From the NCBI GenBank assembly GCA_910577195.1, contig CAJTLP010000007.1, positions 1-64,000 of the forward strand: a DNA stretch of 64,000 nt. Reading direction: 5' to 3'. Of this stretch, positions 13,118 through 21,525 are shown in pieces. This DNA is from an uncultured Eubacterium sp. (GTDB taxonomy: Bacteria; Bacillota; Clostridia; Oscillospirales; Acutalibacteraceae). The notes beneath the pieces were generated by a model, which worked only from the letters and a program-made list of their open reading frames with translations, was not told the DNA's origin and ran no database searches. Made by a program: the position numbers and the translations under genes. Position 1 is the first letter of the stretch, and the number at the start of each line of letters is the position of its first letter.

Positions 13118-13837
13118 TCAGTCACCGAAATTCATATTTCCATCTTCGTTGTCAGGATTATCAATCGGATTGAAAACTGCTGAAAAGCTGGCATTTTCAT
13201 TTGCAGTAAATGTGTATCTTTCAGATGTACTTACCTTGATGCCGTCGGAGTACCAACCGTCAAAGGTATATCCGCTGTCAGGTACAGCGACAAGAGTTAC
13301 TTTGTCACCATTTTTGTATTCACCATCACCGCTTACACTTCCGCCGCCACTGCTGCCGGTGTTGATATACCATATTGTTGCCTGAGTTGTTGAGGTGGTA
13401 GTTGTCGTTGTGGTAGTTGTCGTGGTAGTAGATTCGGTAGTTGGCTCTGTAGTATAATTGTATGATCTTTCAGTAGTTGTGATTGTAGTAGATGTAGAGG
13501 ATGAGCTGGTTTTATCTTCATCTTTGGATTTACCGTGCATAACAACAGCAACTGAAACGATTACAGCAACAAGTACAACTGTCAGGATGGCAATTACAAT
13601 AATGCTCTTCTTTTCAGCAGGCGCTTTTTCACCGCTGCTTTTCTGCGGCGGATTAGGTGAGCTGCTATTTCCCATCGGCTGTTCGAAGTCGGATACTGTG
13701 TTAAAGCTCTGCGTCCGGGAATTGTTTTGCTGTGGTTCCTGAGTCTGCAACTCATCCTCATCATAAAGCGGTGAGCCGCAGGTTTCGCAAATATATCTGT
13801 TATCATCATTATATGTTCCGCAGTTTTTACATCTCAT
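13118..13837 (-). CDS. Zinc-ribbon membrane protein with InlB-type B repeat
   Basis: 239 residues. An N-terminal zinc ribbon (MRCKNCGTYNDDNRYICETCGSP, four cysteines) is followed by a polar linker, one transmembrane helix (about 75-100, rich in Ile/Val/Ala), a long Thr/Ser run (about 108-150) and an extracytoplasmic domain with GSGGGSVSGDGEYKNGDKV-like strands and YTFDGWYSDGIKV, typical of divergent InlB B-repeat domains. The cytosolic zinc ribbon and outside repeat suggest a sensor or envelope-anchored adhesion module. Function unknown. Confidence 0.75.
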   Translation of the reverse strand: MRCKNCGTYNDDNRYICETCGSPLYDEDELQTQEPQQNNSRTQSFNTVSDFEQPMGNSSSPNPPQKSSGEKAPAEKKSIIVIAILTVVLVAVIVSVAVVMHGKSKDEDKTSSSSTSTTITTTERSYNYTTEPTTESTTTTTTTTTTTTSTTQATIWYINTGSSGGGSVSGDGEYKNGDKVTLVAVPDSGYTFDGWYSDGIKVSTSERYTFTANENASFSAVFNPIDNPDNEDGNMNFGD

Positions 13838-13977
13838 AATTTATATCTCCTGCCAAATTAAGGTTAATTTTTATACATTTATAATAATTATTATATCACA
13901 CCGAACATAAAATCTCAATAAAATATAGATAAATTTAAAAACTCGCAAAATAAATTACAGTATTTTTTAAAATTCTA

Positions 13978-14006
13978 TTGACATTTTGGTCAATTTAATA
14001 TAAATT
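13978..14006 (+). promoter_or_regulatory. Promoter of the lipoprotein gene
   Basis: TTGACA (13978-13983), 17 bases, TAAATT (14001-14006). The -35 matches consensus and the -10 is weaker. TGAC...GTCA flanking the -35 is a possible small palindrome. Confidence 0.5.
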
Positions 14007-14065
14007 TTATATGTAGCGTTTTATGTAAAACAGAATTCGTACAATTTTGAAAGGGGAATCCTGAA

Positions 14066-15037
14066 ATGAACAAATTTGTAAAAAAGGGATTATGCATTGC
14101 ACTTGCAGCAGGACTTATCGCAAGTTCCTTTGCCGGATGTGCAAAAATCAATTATGTAACAAACGGAGCTGTCGAAGCTATCTATAAGGTAAAAGATGGT
14201 ACTTGGCAGAATGAAGAGGGTGAAGATGCCGGAGCAGAAACTGACGGTAATGCACCTGTAATTGACGAGTTTGCAGCCGGTACATACGGCGGTGTGGAAT
14301 TCGCATCTATTGAAGATGTAGTTAAATTCTATGTTGAAGCTTATGATTATTCAAAGACTTTGACCACACAGTACAAGGACGATCAGGGACAGACACAGAC
14401 TTGGTATAAGCTTCTTGGTGAAGAAAACCTTGAGGTTGGCGGAATTAAGATTGACGGCAAAGAGAATGCGATGATTAATAATCTCGTACCCGGTATCGTA
14501 GGCGGTATCTATAAGCCGGGTCTTAATGGTCTTGTTCCAAGTACAAACAGAAATCCTGACCTCGATACGGACGAGTGGGATGGTAATGGTGAGTCTCTCA
14601 GAACAAGCAGACTTGTTGCTGATGATCTTGCAGCAGCTAACGTTAAGGATAACAATGATGGCACAATCACAATTCAGCTTCAGCCTAAAGCAGTTAATAT
14701 GAGTATGCCTGGTAAGGACGCTCAGGGCCACGTATTCCAGACTCTCGGTGCAATTGATGCAACTGTTGACAGTATTGAGATGTTAAGCTGGTCTGAGGGT
14801 ACAACTGCAGAAAACTGTAAGGTAAATTATCAGGGCGGTGTAGCAACTGTTACAATTGATGTAGCATCAAAGGAAATCAAGAGTGCTGAATACAAGATGA
14901 TTGCTGAGGTTGCTGTAACACATGCTACTATCGCAGTAATCAAGGATAAGAGTGCAAGTTTGACTGTTACTATGACATGGTCTTACCCTGCATCTGAAGA
15001 TTATCTTATGAAGAGCAAGGGTGTTACACTCGCTTAA
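14066..15037 (+). CDS. Lipoprotein of unknown function
   Basis: 323 residues with a type II signal peptide: MNKFVKKGLC, a hydrophobic stretch and the lipobox SFAGC with Cys25. The mature part is acidic and beta-rich, without a domain I can name. It has no catalytic motif, and the Gly/Asp-rich middle (GGIYKPGLNGLVP) is not diagnostic. A GGGGAATCC ribosome site precedes the ATG. It is monocistronic, with a promoter about 60 bases upstream and no gene close behind. Confidence 0.7.
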   Translation: MNKFVKKGLCIALAAGLIASSFAGCAKINYVTNGAVEAIYKVKDGTWQNEEGEDAGAETDGNAPVIDEFAAGTYGGVEFASIEDVVKFYVEAYDYSKTLTTQYKDDQGQTQTWYKLLGEENLEVGGIKIDGKENAMINNLVPGIVGGIYKPGLNGLVPSTNRNPDLDTDEWDGNGESLRTSRLVADDLAAANVKDNNDGTITIQLQPKAVNMSMPGKDAQGHVFQTLGAIDATVDSIEMLSWSEGTTAENCKVNYQGGVATVTIDVASKEIKSAEYKMIAEVAVTHATIAVIKDKSASLTVTMTWSYPASEDYLMKSKGVTLA

Positions 15038-15272
15038 TTAATTATCATAATGGCTTTTAGTTTCGGCTATTCTTAATTGTGTCTGAGCAGGATATTATAT
15101 TAAGAGGAATGTCAGTAAGATTCTGTGTGTACAGTTGGTGGCTATATATGTATTTCTGTTTTTAGACTGCATAAAGTTATCATTTGACAGACAGTGCAAT
15201 TAACGCTATGGGAAGAATTTCTGATAGAAGCCGAAGGAAAGCTAAGATTTTACAGATAAGAAAATAATATTT
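15038..15272. other. Gene-free stretch after the lipoprotein gene
   Basis: I see no open reading frame with a ribosome site. A TTGACA (15184-15189) followed after 17 bases by TATGGG could start a short transcript ending at the terminator 15273-15307. This is weak evidence for a small RNA; otherwise the stretch looks like a long 3' untranslated region. Confidence 0.3.
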
Positions 15273-15307
15273 AACAAGGCACAGTCTTATGACTGTGCCT
15301 TGTTTTT
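15273..15307 (+). terminator. Rho-independent terminator
   Basis: CAAGGCACAGTC (15275-15286), loop TTAT, GACTGTGCCTTG (15291-15302), then TTTTT. Confidence 0.85.
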
Positions 15308-15331
15308 GCATAATATTCATATTTTAAAGTA

Positions 15332-15360
15332 TTGATAATATGTGGAATATGTAGTATAAT
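15332..15360 (+). promoter_or_regulatory. Promoter of the 15408 membrane protein gene
   Basis: TTGATA (15332-15337), 17 bases, TATAAT (15355-15360), about 48 bases before the ATG. Confidence 0.75.
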
Positions 15361-15407
15361 CTAGATACTATTACTTGCAAATAGAAAATAATAACAGGAG
15401 ATTGCAT

Positions 15408-17279
15408 ATGGATAATAAAATTCCGAATATGGATTATGATGCTGATGAAGTTATCAATGAATTCAAAGAAAAAATCAAATGGCCAAGCAATAAAGAGGTG
15501 ACAGCTGTTGTTAAACCAACAAAGCTTCCTTTGAGGATTTTACTGTCAGTTCTTATTACAATTGTTGTTGGTGCAGGTGCTTATTATATGATGCTCCCTG
15601 CTTTCAATATCCACGATACCCAGATGTATGTGTATTTTGTTTTGCTTGTTGCAGTGTTTATTGCGTCCTTTGCTTTGGTATGCAGAGCCAATAAAAAGAT
15701 TGAACGCAAAGAATATGTTAAGAAAAAGTCACTGATACCTGCAATCATTATAGGCGTTATCGTTGCAGTTATGGCAGTAGGTTATGTAACTGGTGTAACG
15801 CTTTTCAGAGCGAGCTCATACAGTGAGCTTATGCAGGTAAGTGACGGCGATTTTGAAACGGATTTTGATGATATCAGCTATGACAAAGTACCTCGTGTTG
15901 ATGCCCTTCGTGCACATACACTTGCCGACCAGCAGCTTGGTTCACTTTCAGAATATAAGAGCCAGTACGTTGTATCTGCAAATTCTACTCAGATAAATTA
16001 TAAAAATACACCTGTCAGAGTTGCTTATCTTGAGTATGCTGATTTCTTCAAGTGGATTAATAACACAAAAAATGGTCTCCCTGCATATATGCTGATTGAC
16101 CTTGTAAGTCAGAAAGTCAGTGCAGTTAACTGTGTTGAGCAGTTTGGTGAGGGTATCAAGTATTCACCGACTGAGCTTTTCAATGAGAAGCTGTACCGTC
16201 ACCTTCGTTTCCAATATCCTACAGCACTTCTTGATACTCCTAATTTTGAAATTGATGATAATATGCACCCATATTGGATTACTGCAGTTCTTGACAAGAC
16301 CATCGGTCTTTTCGGCGGTACGGATGTTAAGGGTGTAATTATTACTGATGCGCTCAATGGTGAAAGTCAGTATTATGATATTGAGCAGGTTAAGACTGAT
16401 AAATCACTCAGTTGGATTGACGTTGTTTACAGTGAATCACTTCTGATTGAGCAGTATAACTATTACGGTAAGCTTCAGAATGGCTTCTGGAACTCCATTA
16501 TTTTCCAGAATGATGTAAATATTGCTTCAAGCGGCAGCGGTAATATTGCTATGGATGATGACGTTTGGGTATATACAGGTGTTACATCATCTGAATCTGA
16601 CGCATCAAACTTCGGATTTATCCTTTGTAACCAGCGTACCAAAGAAACAAAGTATTATAAGAATGCCGGTGCTATGGAGGGTTCAGCACAGCAGTCTGCA
16701 CAGGATGCGGTACAGAACTACGGCTACTATGCAACTTTCCCGATTCTCTTAGGTATCGACGATAATCCAACATACTTTATGTCACTTTACGGTGACAGTA
16801 ACACCGTTAAGGGTTATGCTTTTGTAAGCCTTGAGGATAAAACGGTTGTTGGTACAGGTCTGCTTGATGTAGCTAAGAGCGATGCTAAGGCACTTAACAG
16901 TGCACTGGAAAATTATATTGATGCGCTTAAGGAAAAGGGCGTTGCCAGTGATGTAAATAAGGATGATGTTATTGTTGACGAGAATGAAATCGAAGGCTCA
17001 GACAATAATGTGACTGAGAATCCTGATAATAATACTGATAAGCCTGATACCAACACCGGCGAGAATGCAAACAGTGTGACCGGTGAGGTAACGGATATCA
17101 AGTCCTCAGTAAATGATGGAAATACAGTTTACTATCTGCAGGTTGACGGCAAGTATTATTATATCAAGGTAACGGATGCAATGGAGGTTCTCCTTATTTC
17201 TAAGGGAGATACAGTTACCGTTGAATTTGAAAAATCAGGTGATACCTTTATCCCTGCAACCTCTGTTACAGTAAAATAA
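15408..17279 (+). CDS. Membrane protein with large extracytoplasmic domain, function unknown
   Basis: 623 residues; ATG at 15408 chosen for CAGGAG upstream. A short acidic cytosolic N-terminus is followed by three transmembrane helices (about residues 40-62, 68-90 and 103-125). A domain of about 380 residues outside the membrane is rich in aromatic residues (YLEYADFFKWINNTKNGLP, MHPYWITAVLD). Then come an Asn/Asp-rich linker (ENPDNNTDKPDTNTGEN) and a small beta domain. The size and layout suggest a sensor, transporter accessory or envelope enzyme; I do not recognise the family. A terminator follows. Confidence 0.75.
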   Translation: MDNKIPNMDYDADEVINEFKEKIKWPSNKEVTAVVKPTKLPLRILLSVLITIVVGAGAYYMMLPAFNIHDTQMYVYFVLLVAVFIASFALVCRANKKIERKEYVKKKSLIPAIIIGVIVAVMAVGYVTGVTLFRASSYSELMQVSDGDFETDFDDISYDKVPRVDALRAHTLADQQLGSLSEYKSQYVVSANSTQINYKNTPVRVAYLEYADFFKWINNTKNGLPAYMLIDLVSQKVSAVNCVEQFGEGIKYSPTELFNEKLYRHLRFQYPTALLDTPNFEIDDNMHPYWITAVLDKTIGLFGGTDVKGVIITDALNGESQYYDIEQVKTDKSLSWIDVVYSESLLIEQYNYYGKLQNGFWNSIIFQNDVNIASSGSGNIAMDDDVWVYTGVTSSESDASNFGFILCNQRTKETKYYKNAGAMEGSAQQSAQDAVQNYGYYATFPILLGIDDNPTYFMSLYGDSNTVKGYAFVSLEDKTVVGTGLLDVAKSDAKALNSALENYIDALKEKGVASDVNKDDVIVDENEIEGSDNNVTENPDNNTDKPDTNTGENANSVTGEVTDIKSSVNDGNTVYYLQVDGKYYYIKVTDAMEVLLISKGDTVTVEFEKSGDTFIPATSVTVK

Positions 17280-17290
17280 AGTTCTAAAGA

Positions 17291-17327
17291 ACAGCCGATG
17301 AGATAATGTCTCATTGGCTGTTTTGTT
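17291..17327 (+). terminator. Rho-independent terminator
   Basis: ACAGCCGATGAGA pairs with TCTCATTGGCTGT (one G-U) over a short loop and is followed by TTTGTT. The adjoining T at 17327 is also the first base of the MITE copy. Confidence 0.8.
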
Positions 17328-17450
17328 AAATTATTGTTTAGTTTATCAATAATGTACTTAAGATTCCGTAGGGGCAGGTTTCCACGCCTGCCCATTTCAT
17401 AATTTTTCGGGAGGGCACGGAGACCCTCCCCTACACTAAACAATAATTTA
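17327..17450. repeat. MITE-like palindromic repeat, copy 1
   Basis: 124 bp bounded by a perfect 16-bp terminal inverted repeat (TAAATTATTGTTTAGT at 17327-17342 and its complement at 17435-17450), with TA at both ends as a possible target duplication. Two internal hairpins: GGGCAGG/CCTGCCC (17372-17393) and GGGAGGG/CCCTCCC (17409-17430). It is nearly identical to the copy at 38218. Confidence 0.88.
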
Positions 17451-17468
17451 TTTTCATAGCACCATAAT

Positions 17469-17508
17469 AAAAAGAGATGGCCATATGTTGTATGGCCATC
17501 TCTTTTTA
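17469..17508 (-). terminator. Bidirectional terminator
   Basis: AAAGAGATGGCCATA and TATGGCCATCTCTTT form a long stem with A-rich and T-rich flanks, so it can end transcripts from either side. It ends the minus-strand gene at 17517. Confidence 0.75.
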
Positions 17509-17516
17509 TCATTAAG

Positions 17517-18212
17517 TCAATTTATATCATCAAGCTTTTTTAATACTGTGAGATACATATTTTTTATGTCATCATTCTCAAAATCAAGTTCATCAAAATG
17601 TTTTATTGCAGCATCATACCATTTCAAATGATACTCTATAAACACTTTTGTAACAAGCAAATTCTCAATCACTATGTTGAAATACCCATCACCATATAGA
17701 AAATCAATATTTCGCAAGATCATAGCATAAGTATCTGTTCTCTGATAATAACTCTGAATCAGTGGAAGGAGGTAGTAAAACGCATCAATATAGGATTGTG
17801 CCATTTTTACAATTGACTCCTGATAAGAGTCTAAACTCCCACCAAAGGAGCTGATGATGGTTCTTTTCCTGTTCTTTGTATTGTTATAAAAATCCTCTGA
17901 CATTTCGAAGATATGCGGACAAACTGATTTATCCGTTCTCGCATAAACTAACCTTTTGCCGGATTGCTTAGGAACAAAATCAAAATTCCAACCCCATTGA
18001 AATGTGGCATAAGCCTGATTTATCAGAAACAGCCTTAATACCTTTCGGCGATGATTGTAATACTCATCCGCCCAGGTGTAACCACCTAAATATTTAAGTC
18101 CCAATTCCTTTTCTATGATTGGTGAAAGCACCTCAGAAAGCAACAATTTCCAGCCTGTAGGGGTGAGGGAAACATAATCATCAGCATCAGCACGCTGATA
18201 ACTGCGGTACAC
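17517..18212 (-). CDS. Hypothetical protein
   Basis: 231 residues, no family recognised. The sequence has a PTGWKLLLSEVLSPII helix, aromatic strands (YATFQWGWNFDFVPKQSGKRLVYART) and a helical C-terminus, loosely like DUF4304-type proteins, but this is not convincing. An in-frame stop lies nine bases before the ATG and no clear ribosome site is present, so the gene may have lost its original 5' end. It lies between the MITE copy and lepA and looks like accessory DNA. No signal peptide or membrane segment. Confidence 0.5.
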   Translation of the reverse strand: MYRSYQRADADDYVSLTPTGWKLLLSEVLSPIIEKELGLKYLGGYTWADEYYNHRRKVLRLFLINQAYATFQWGWNFDFVPKQSGKRLVYARTDKSVCPHIFEMSEDFYNNTKNRKRTIISSFGGSLDSYQESIVKMAQSYIDAFYYLLPLIQSYYQRTDTYAMILRNIDFLYGDGYFNIVIENLLVTKVFIEYHLKWYDAAIKHFDELDFENDDIKNMYLTVLKKLDDIN

Positions 18213-18288
18213 ATCAAAATCTATGTTTATGTCAAAATTATTTTTCCTGATTTTTTCTTAAATCCAAAAATCATTTTTCGTACCTAGT

Positions 18289-20106
18289 TTACTCATCGTC
18301 ACTTGAAAGCTTAAGGACGGCGAGGAATGCCTCCTGCGGAACTTCGACAGAACCGAACTGACGCATACGCTTTTTACCCTCTTTTTGTTTTTCAAGCAAT
18401 TTCTTTTTACGGGTTACGTCACCGCCGTAGCATTTTGCAAGTACATCCTTACGCAGTGCCTTAACGGTTTCACGTGCAATTACCTTGCTGCCAATCGCTA
18501 CCTGGATAGGTACTTCAAACAGATGACGAGGAATATGTTTCTTCAGCTGCTCAGCAATTTTTCTGCCTCTTGTATAAGCCTTTTCCCTATGGATAATAAA
18601 GGAAAGTGCGTCGATAACATCGCCGTTAAGCAGGACATCAACCTTGCACAAATCCGATTTACGGTAATCTGCAATCTCATAATCGAATGAGGCATAACCG
18701 CGCGTTCTTGATTTAAGAGCATCAAAGAAATCGTAGATAATTTCATTCAGCGGCAATTCATAATGAATATCCACTCTGTCAGGTGTAATATAGTTCATAT
18801 CCTTGAAAACACCTCTGCGTTCCTGACACATATCCATTACTGTGCCCACGAAATCACTGGGCACATAGATATGAGCATTGGCAAAAGGCTCTTCGCAATA
18901 ATCAATCAGTGCAGGGTCAGGATAATTTGTAGGATTATCTATTTCAACCATAGAGCCGTCTGTCAGGTGAATTTTATAAACTACGCTGGGAACAGTGGTA
19001 ATCAGGTCTAAATTATATTCTCTTTCCAGTCGCTCTTCAATAATCTCAAGATGAAGGAGACCGAGAAAGCCGCAGCGAAAACCGAAGCCGAGCGCACCTG
19101 AGGTTTCAGGCTCGTAGGAAAGTGACGCATCGTTAAGCTGTAATTTTTCCAGTGCATCACGAAGATTCTCGTAATCCGCACCGTCGGCAGGATATACACC
19201 GCAGAACACCATCGGATTCACCTTACGGTATCCCGGTAAAGCCTCTTCAGCAGGATCAGAGGCAAGCGTAACCGTATCACCGACTCTTGCTTCACTGACG
19301 GTTTTAATTGACGCAGTTATGTATCCAACCTCACCTGCACAAAGCTCGTCCGTCTTTTCCATTGAAGTGGCACGCATATAGCCAACCTCAACAACCGTAA
19401 ACTCTGCACCGGTTGCCATCATACGCATAGTATCCCCTGCTTTGAGCTTGCCGTCCATAACACGAACATATACAATGACTCCGCGATAGGAATCATATAC
19501 AGAGTCAAAGATCAACGCTTTGAGAGGCTTGTTATCGTCGCCCACAGGAGCGGAAACTTCGTTCACAATATATTCTAAAACATCCTCAACATTTTCACCT
19601 GTTTTTGCACTGACACGCGGTGCATCAAGACAAGGTATACCGATAACCTCCTCAACCTCTTCCGCCACTCTTTCAGGCTCGGCGGCAGGCAAATCTATCT
19701 TATTGATAACAGGAAGTATGTCAAGATCGTGGTCAAGTGCCAGATAGGTGTTCGCCAAAGTCTGCGCCTCAACCCCCTGTGATGCGTCAACAATTAAAAT
19801 TGCACCCTCACAGGCTGCAAGTGAACGTGACACCTCATAGTTAAAGTCAACGTGACCGGGAGTATCAATGAGATTAAATTCATAAACCTCTCCGTTTTTT
19901 GCCGTATAGTCAAGCTTAACAGCGTGTGCTTTAATTGTGATACCGCGTTCACGCTCAAGATCCATATCATCGAGTATCTGCTCCTGCATATCACGCTTTG
20001 CAACAGAGCTTGTCAGCTCTAAAAGTCGGTCAGCAAGAGTTGATTTACCGTGATCGATATGGGCAATTATTGAAAAATTCCTAATATGTTTTTTATCAAC
20101 TGCCAA
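18289..20106 (-). CDS. lepA: Elongation factor 4 (LepA)
   Basis: A 605-residue ribosome-associated GTPase, normal length. G-motifs: AHIDHGKSTLADRL (P-loop), DTPGHVDF and NKIDLP; the signature C-terminal part includes FRCGFLGLLHLEIIEERL and a late KKKLLEKQKEGKKRMRQFG. EF4 acts on stalled or mis-positioned ribosomes and in initiation and biogenesis. It is 20 bases downstream of the nucleotidyltransferase gene and may be co-transcribed with the rlmD-type operon. Confidence 0.97.
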   Translation of the reverse strand: MAVDKKHIRNFSIIAHIDHGKSTLADRLLELTSSVAKRDMQEQILDDMDLERERGITIKAHAVKLDYTAKNGEVYEFNLIDTPGHVDFNYEVSRSLAACEGAILIVDASQGVEAQTLANTYLALDHDLDILPVINKIDLPAAEPERVAEEVEEVIGIPCLDAPRVSAKTGENVEDVLEYIVNEVSAPVGDDNKPLKALIFDSVYDSYRGVIVYVRVMDGKLKAGDTMRMMATGAEFTVVEVGYMRATSMEKTDELCAGEVGYITASIKTVSEARVGDTVTLASDPAEEALPGYRKVNPMVFCGVYPADGADYENLRDALEKLQLNDASLSYEPETSGALGFGFRCGFLGLLHLEIIEERLEREYNLDLITTVPSVVYKIHLTDGSMVEIDNPTNYPDPALIDYCEEPFANAHIYVPSDFVGTVMDMCQERRGVFKDMNYITPDRVDIHYELPLNEIIYDFFDALKSRTRGYASFDYEIADYRKSDLCKVDVLLNGDVIDALSFIIHREKAYTRGRKIAEQLKKHIPRHLFEVPIQVAIGSKVIARETVKALRKDVLAKCYGGDVTRKKKLLEKQKEGKKRMRQFGSVEVPQEAFLAVLKLSSDDE

Positions 20107-20126
20107 AGGTAGTCCTCCGTGAATGA

Positions 20127-21227
20127 TTATTTATTGATTTTATTGATTTCCCTCAGCTCGGTTTTTGCTGATTTGGAATTATATTTTATCTTTGTAAAAA
20201 GTCTTACAATATAGTAGAAAGGCAACAGATACGGCTTTTTTTCAAGCTGTCTGTAATTCGCAAGCATTTTCTTTCTTTCAGGGAAAAGCCTTCTGAAAAA
20301 GTATTTCGATTTTGAGCCTCCGAACTCCGAAAGTTTTTTTGAATAGTCCACAACCAGATTTCCGTACACACCATTGCTTAACAGGAAATCAAGCATTTTC
20401 TGCTGATTTTCCGATACTTCAGCATCCTTGAATACTGCCTCTGTAAGACCGATTGCGTCAAGAGCAAAGTCCTTGATACCGATTTTATCAAGTTCGTCCA
20501 GTGCTCTGTCCATATCCATTTTCTCGCCGTAATTCATCAGCACATAGATATCGCATAAGAATCTGATACCGCAGCCGTTTGTGGCATAATGCTTGAACAT
20601 ATGACAGATTGTGTAAACAAAATGCTCCGTACTTTCAACATGATACTTATATGGATTATCTTGATCAGGCTTTGCATTCTTCCACAAATCAAAATGAGGG
20701 CAGAACGCAGCCTCTTCAAAAAACAACTCCCTGTGCCACTCAAAGGTATAGAAAGGCTCTTTGAAAAAATCATCGGAATTCTCGCAGGAGGTAGTAAGTC
20801 TGAAGTGCCGTGATTTCATAATTTTAAATAAATCATCGCGCTTGCTGTAATCATAAAGAATATCAATATCACTCATCTGACGCATTTTCTGCTGAGGATA
20901 GTAATTCCGGATTACACTGCCCTTTAAAAGCATAAATTTAATCTGCTTTTCCTGCAAAGCGGATTCAAGTGCATCAAGCTCACTTTTCATAGAGAGAAGC
21001 CTTAAAAGTTCATTCTGAATATAAACATTCAGCTCCTGTGCCTGTTTTTCAGGCAGCAAGCCTGCATTAAGCACAGCCGCAATAATAGAATAAACCTGCT
21101 GCTTTTTTGAAATTGCCACAAGCTCCTGCCAATCAAGGTTATCAGGGACAGGCGGCAGCGCTTCTTTTTTTATCGCAGACTTAAGCAGCGCTATAAGATA
21201 TTCATTTTCCAAAGATGAATACTTCAT
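20127..21227 (-). CDS. Nucleotidyltransferase of the NTP_transf_5 family
   Basis: A 366-residue protein with the PF14907-type pattern: FMLLKGSVIRNYYPQQKMRQ followed by MSDIDILYDY, the DxD metal site of the nucleotidyltransferase fold, and a central EHFVYTICHMFKHYATNG segment. Members are often encoded with PqqD-like proteins in Firmicutes glycan or lasso-peptide clusters, but substrates are mostly unknown. Here it is immediately downstream (2 bases) of a PqqD-like gene and a hexapeptide acyltransferase gene. No peptide precursor or radical SAM enzyme is visible nearby. Confidence 0.82.
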   Translation of the reverse strand: MKYSSLENEYLIALLKSAIKKEALPPVPDNLDWQELVAISKKQQVYSIIAAVLNAGLLPEKQAQELNVYIQNELLRLLSMKSELDALESALQEKQIKFMLLKGSVIRNYYPQQKMRQMSDIDILYDYSKRDDLFKIMKSRHFRLTTSCENSDDFFKEPFYTFEWHRELFFEEAAFCPHFDLWKNAKPDQDNPYKYHVESTEHFVYTICHMFKHYATNGCGIRFLCDIYVLMNYGEKMDMDRALDELDKIGIKDFALDAIGLTEAVFKDAEVSENQQKMLDFLLSNGVYGNLVVDYSKKLSEFGGSKSKYFFRRLFPERKKMLANYRQLEKKPYLLPFYYIVRLFTKIKYNSKSAKTELREINKINK

Positions 21228-21229
21228 AA

Positions 21230-21496
21230 TTATTCCTCGATAAGATTTTTACTTTTCAAAAGCTCCAAAAGCTCCTTAACATCTGCACGCACCGTGCTTT
21301 CGTCAACCTCATATTTTTCAAGCATTGCGGCAACGATGCTGTCCTCTGTCTGCTCTGTCTTAAGCAGTTCAAAGATGAACGCAGCAGACGGATTATTTTT
21401 AATCAGTCCGTTAAATTCCCTTGCCGCCTTGCCTGTTGCGATTGCAAAGCTTTCGCCGTCGATTGAATTTGTAACAATTCCGTCCTTTAATTTCAT
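21230..21496 (-). CDS. PqqD-like peptide-binding protein
   Basis: An 88-residue protein with the PqqD fold pattern: MKLKDGIVTNSIDGESFAI (paired strands), GKAAREFNGLIKNNPSAAFI and helices ending in ADVKELLELLKSKNLI. Such domains bind precursor peptides for maturation enzymes (RiPP recognition elements). ATG at 21496 with AGGTGAT upstream is preferred to an in-frame TTG further upstream. It sits between the acyltransferase and nucleotidyltransferase genes with very short gaps. Its partner peptide is not identified. Confidence 0.82.
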   Translation of the reverse strand: MKLKDGIVTNSIDGESFAIATGKAAREFNGLIKNNPSAAFIFELLKTEQTEDSIVAAMLEKYEVDESTVRADVKELLELLKSKNLIEE

Positions 21497-21525
21497 ACTA
21501 TCACCTATCATAAAATTTCTTATCA

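Noticed and set aside
13320..13470. Trinucleotide-like repeats resembling a microsatellite or CRISPR
   Set aside because: They encode the Thr/Ser-rich stalk of the zinc-ribbon membrane protein. There are no regularly spaced repeats with unique spacers. No CRISPR array was seen anywhere in the window.
17517..18212. Assignment of the hypothetical gene to DUF4304
   Set aside because: Only a loose resemblance in aromatic strands was found; no clear signature, so no family name is given.
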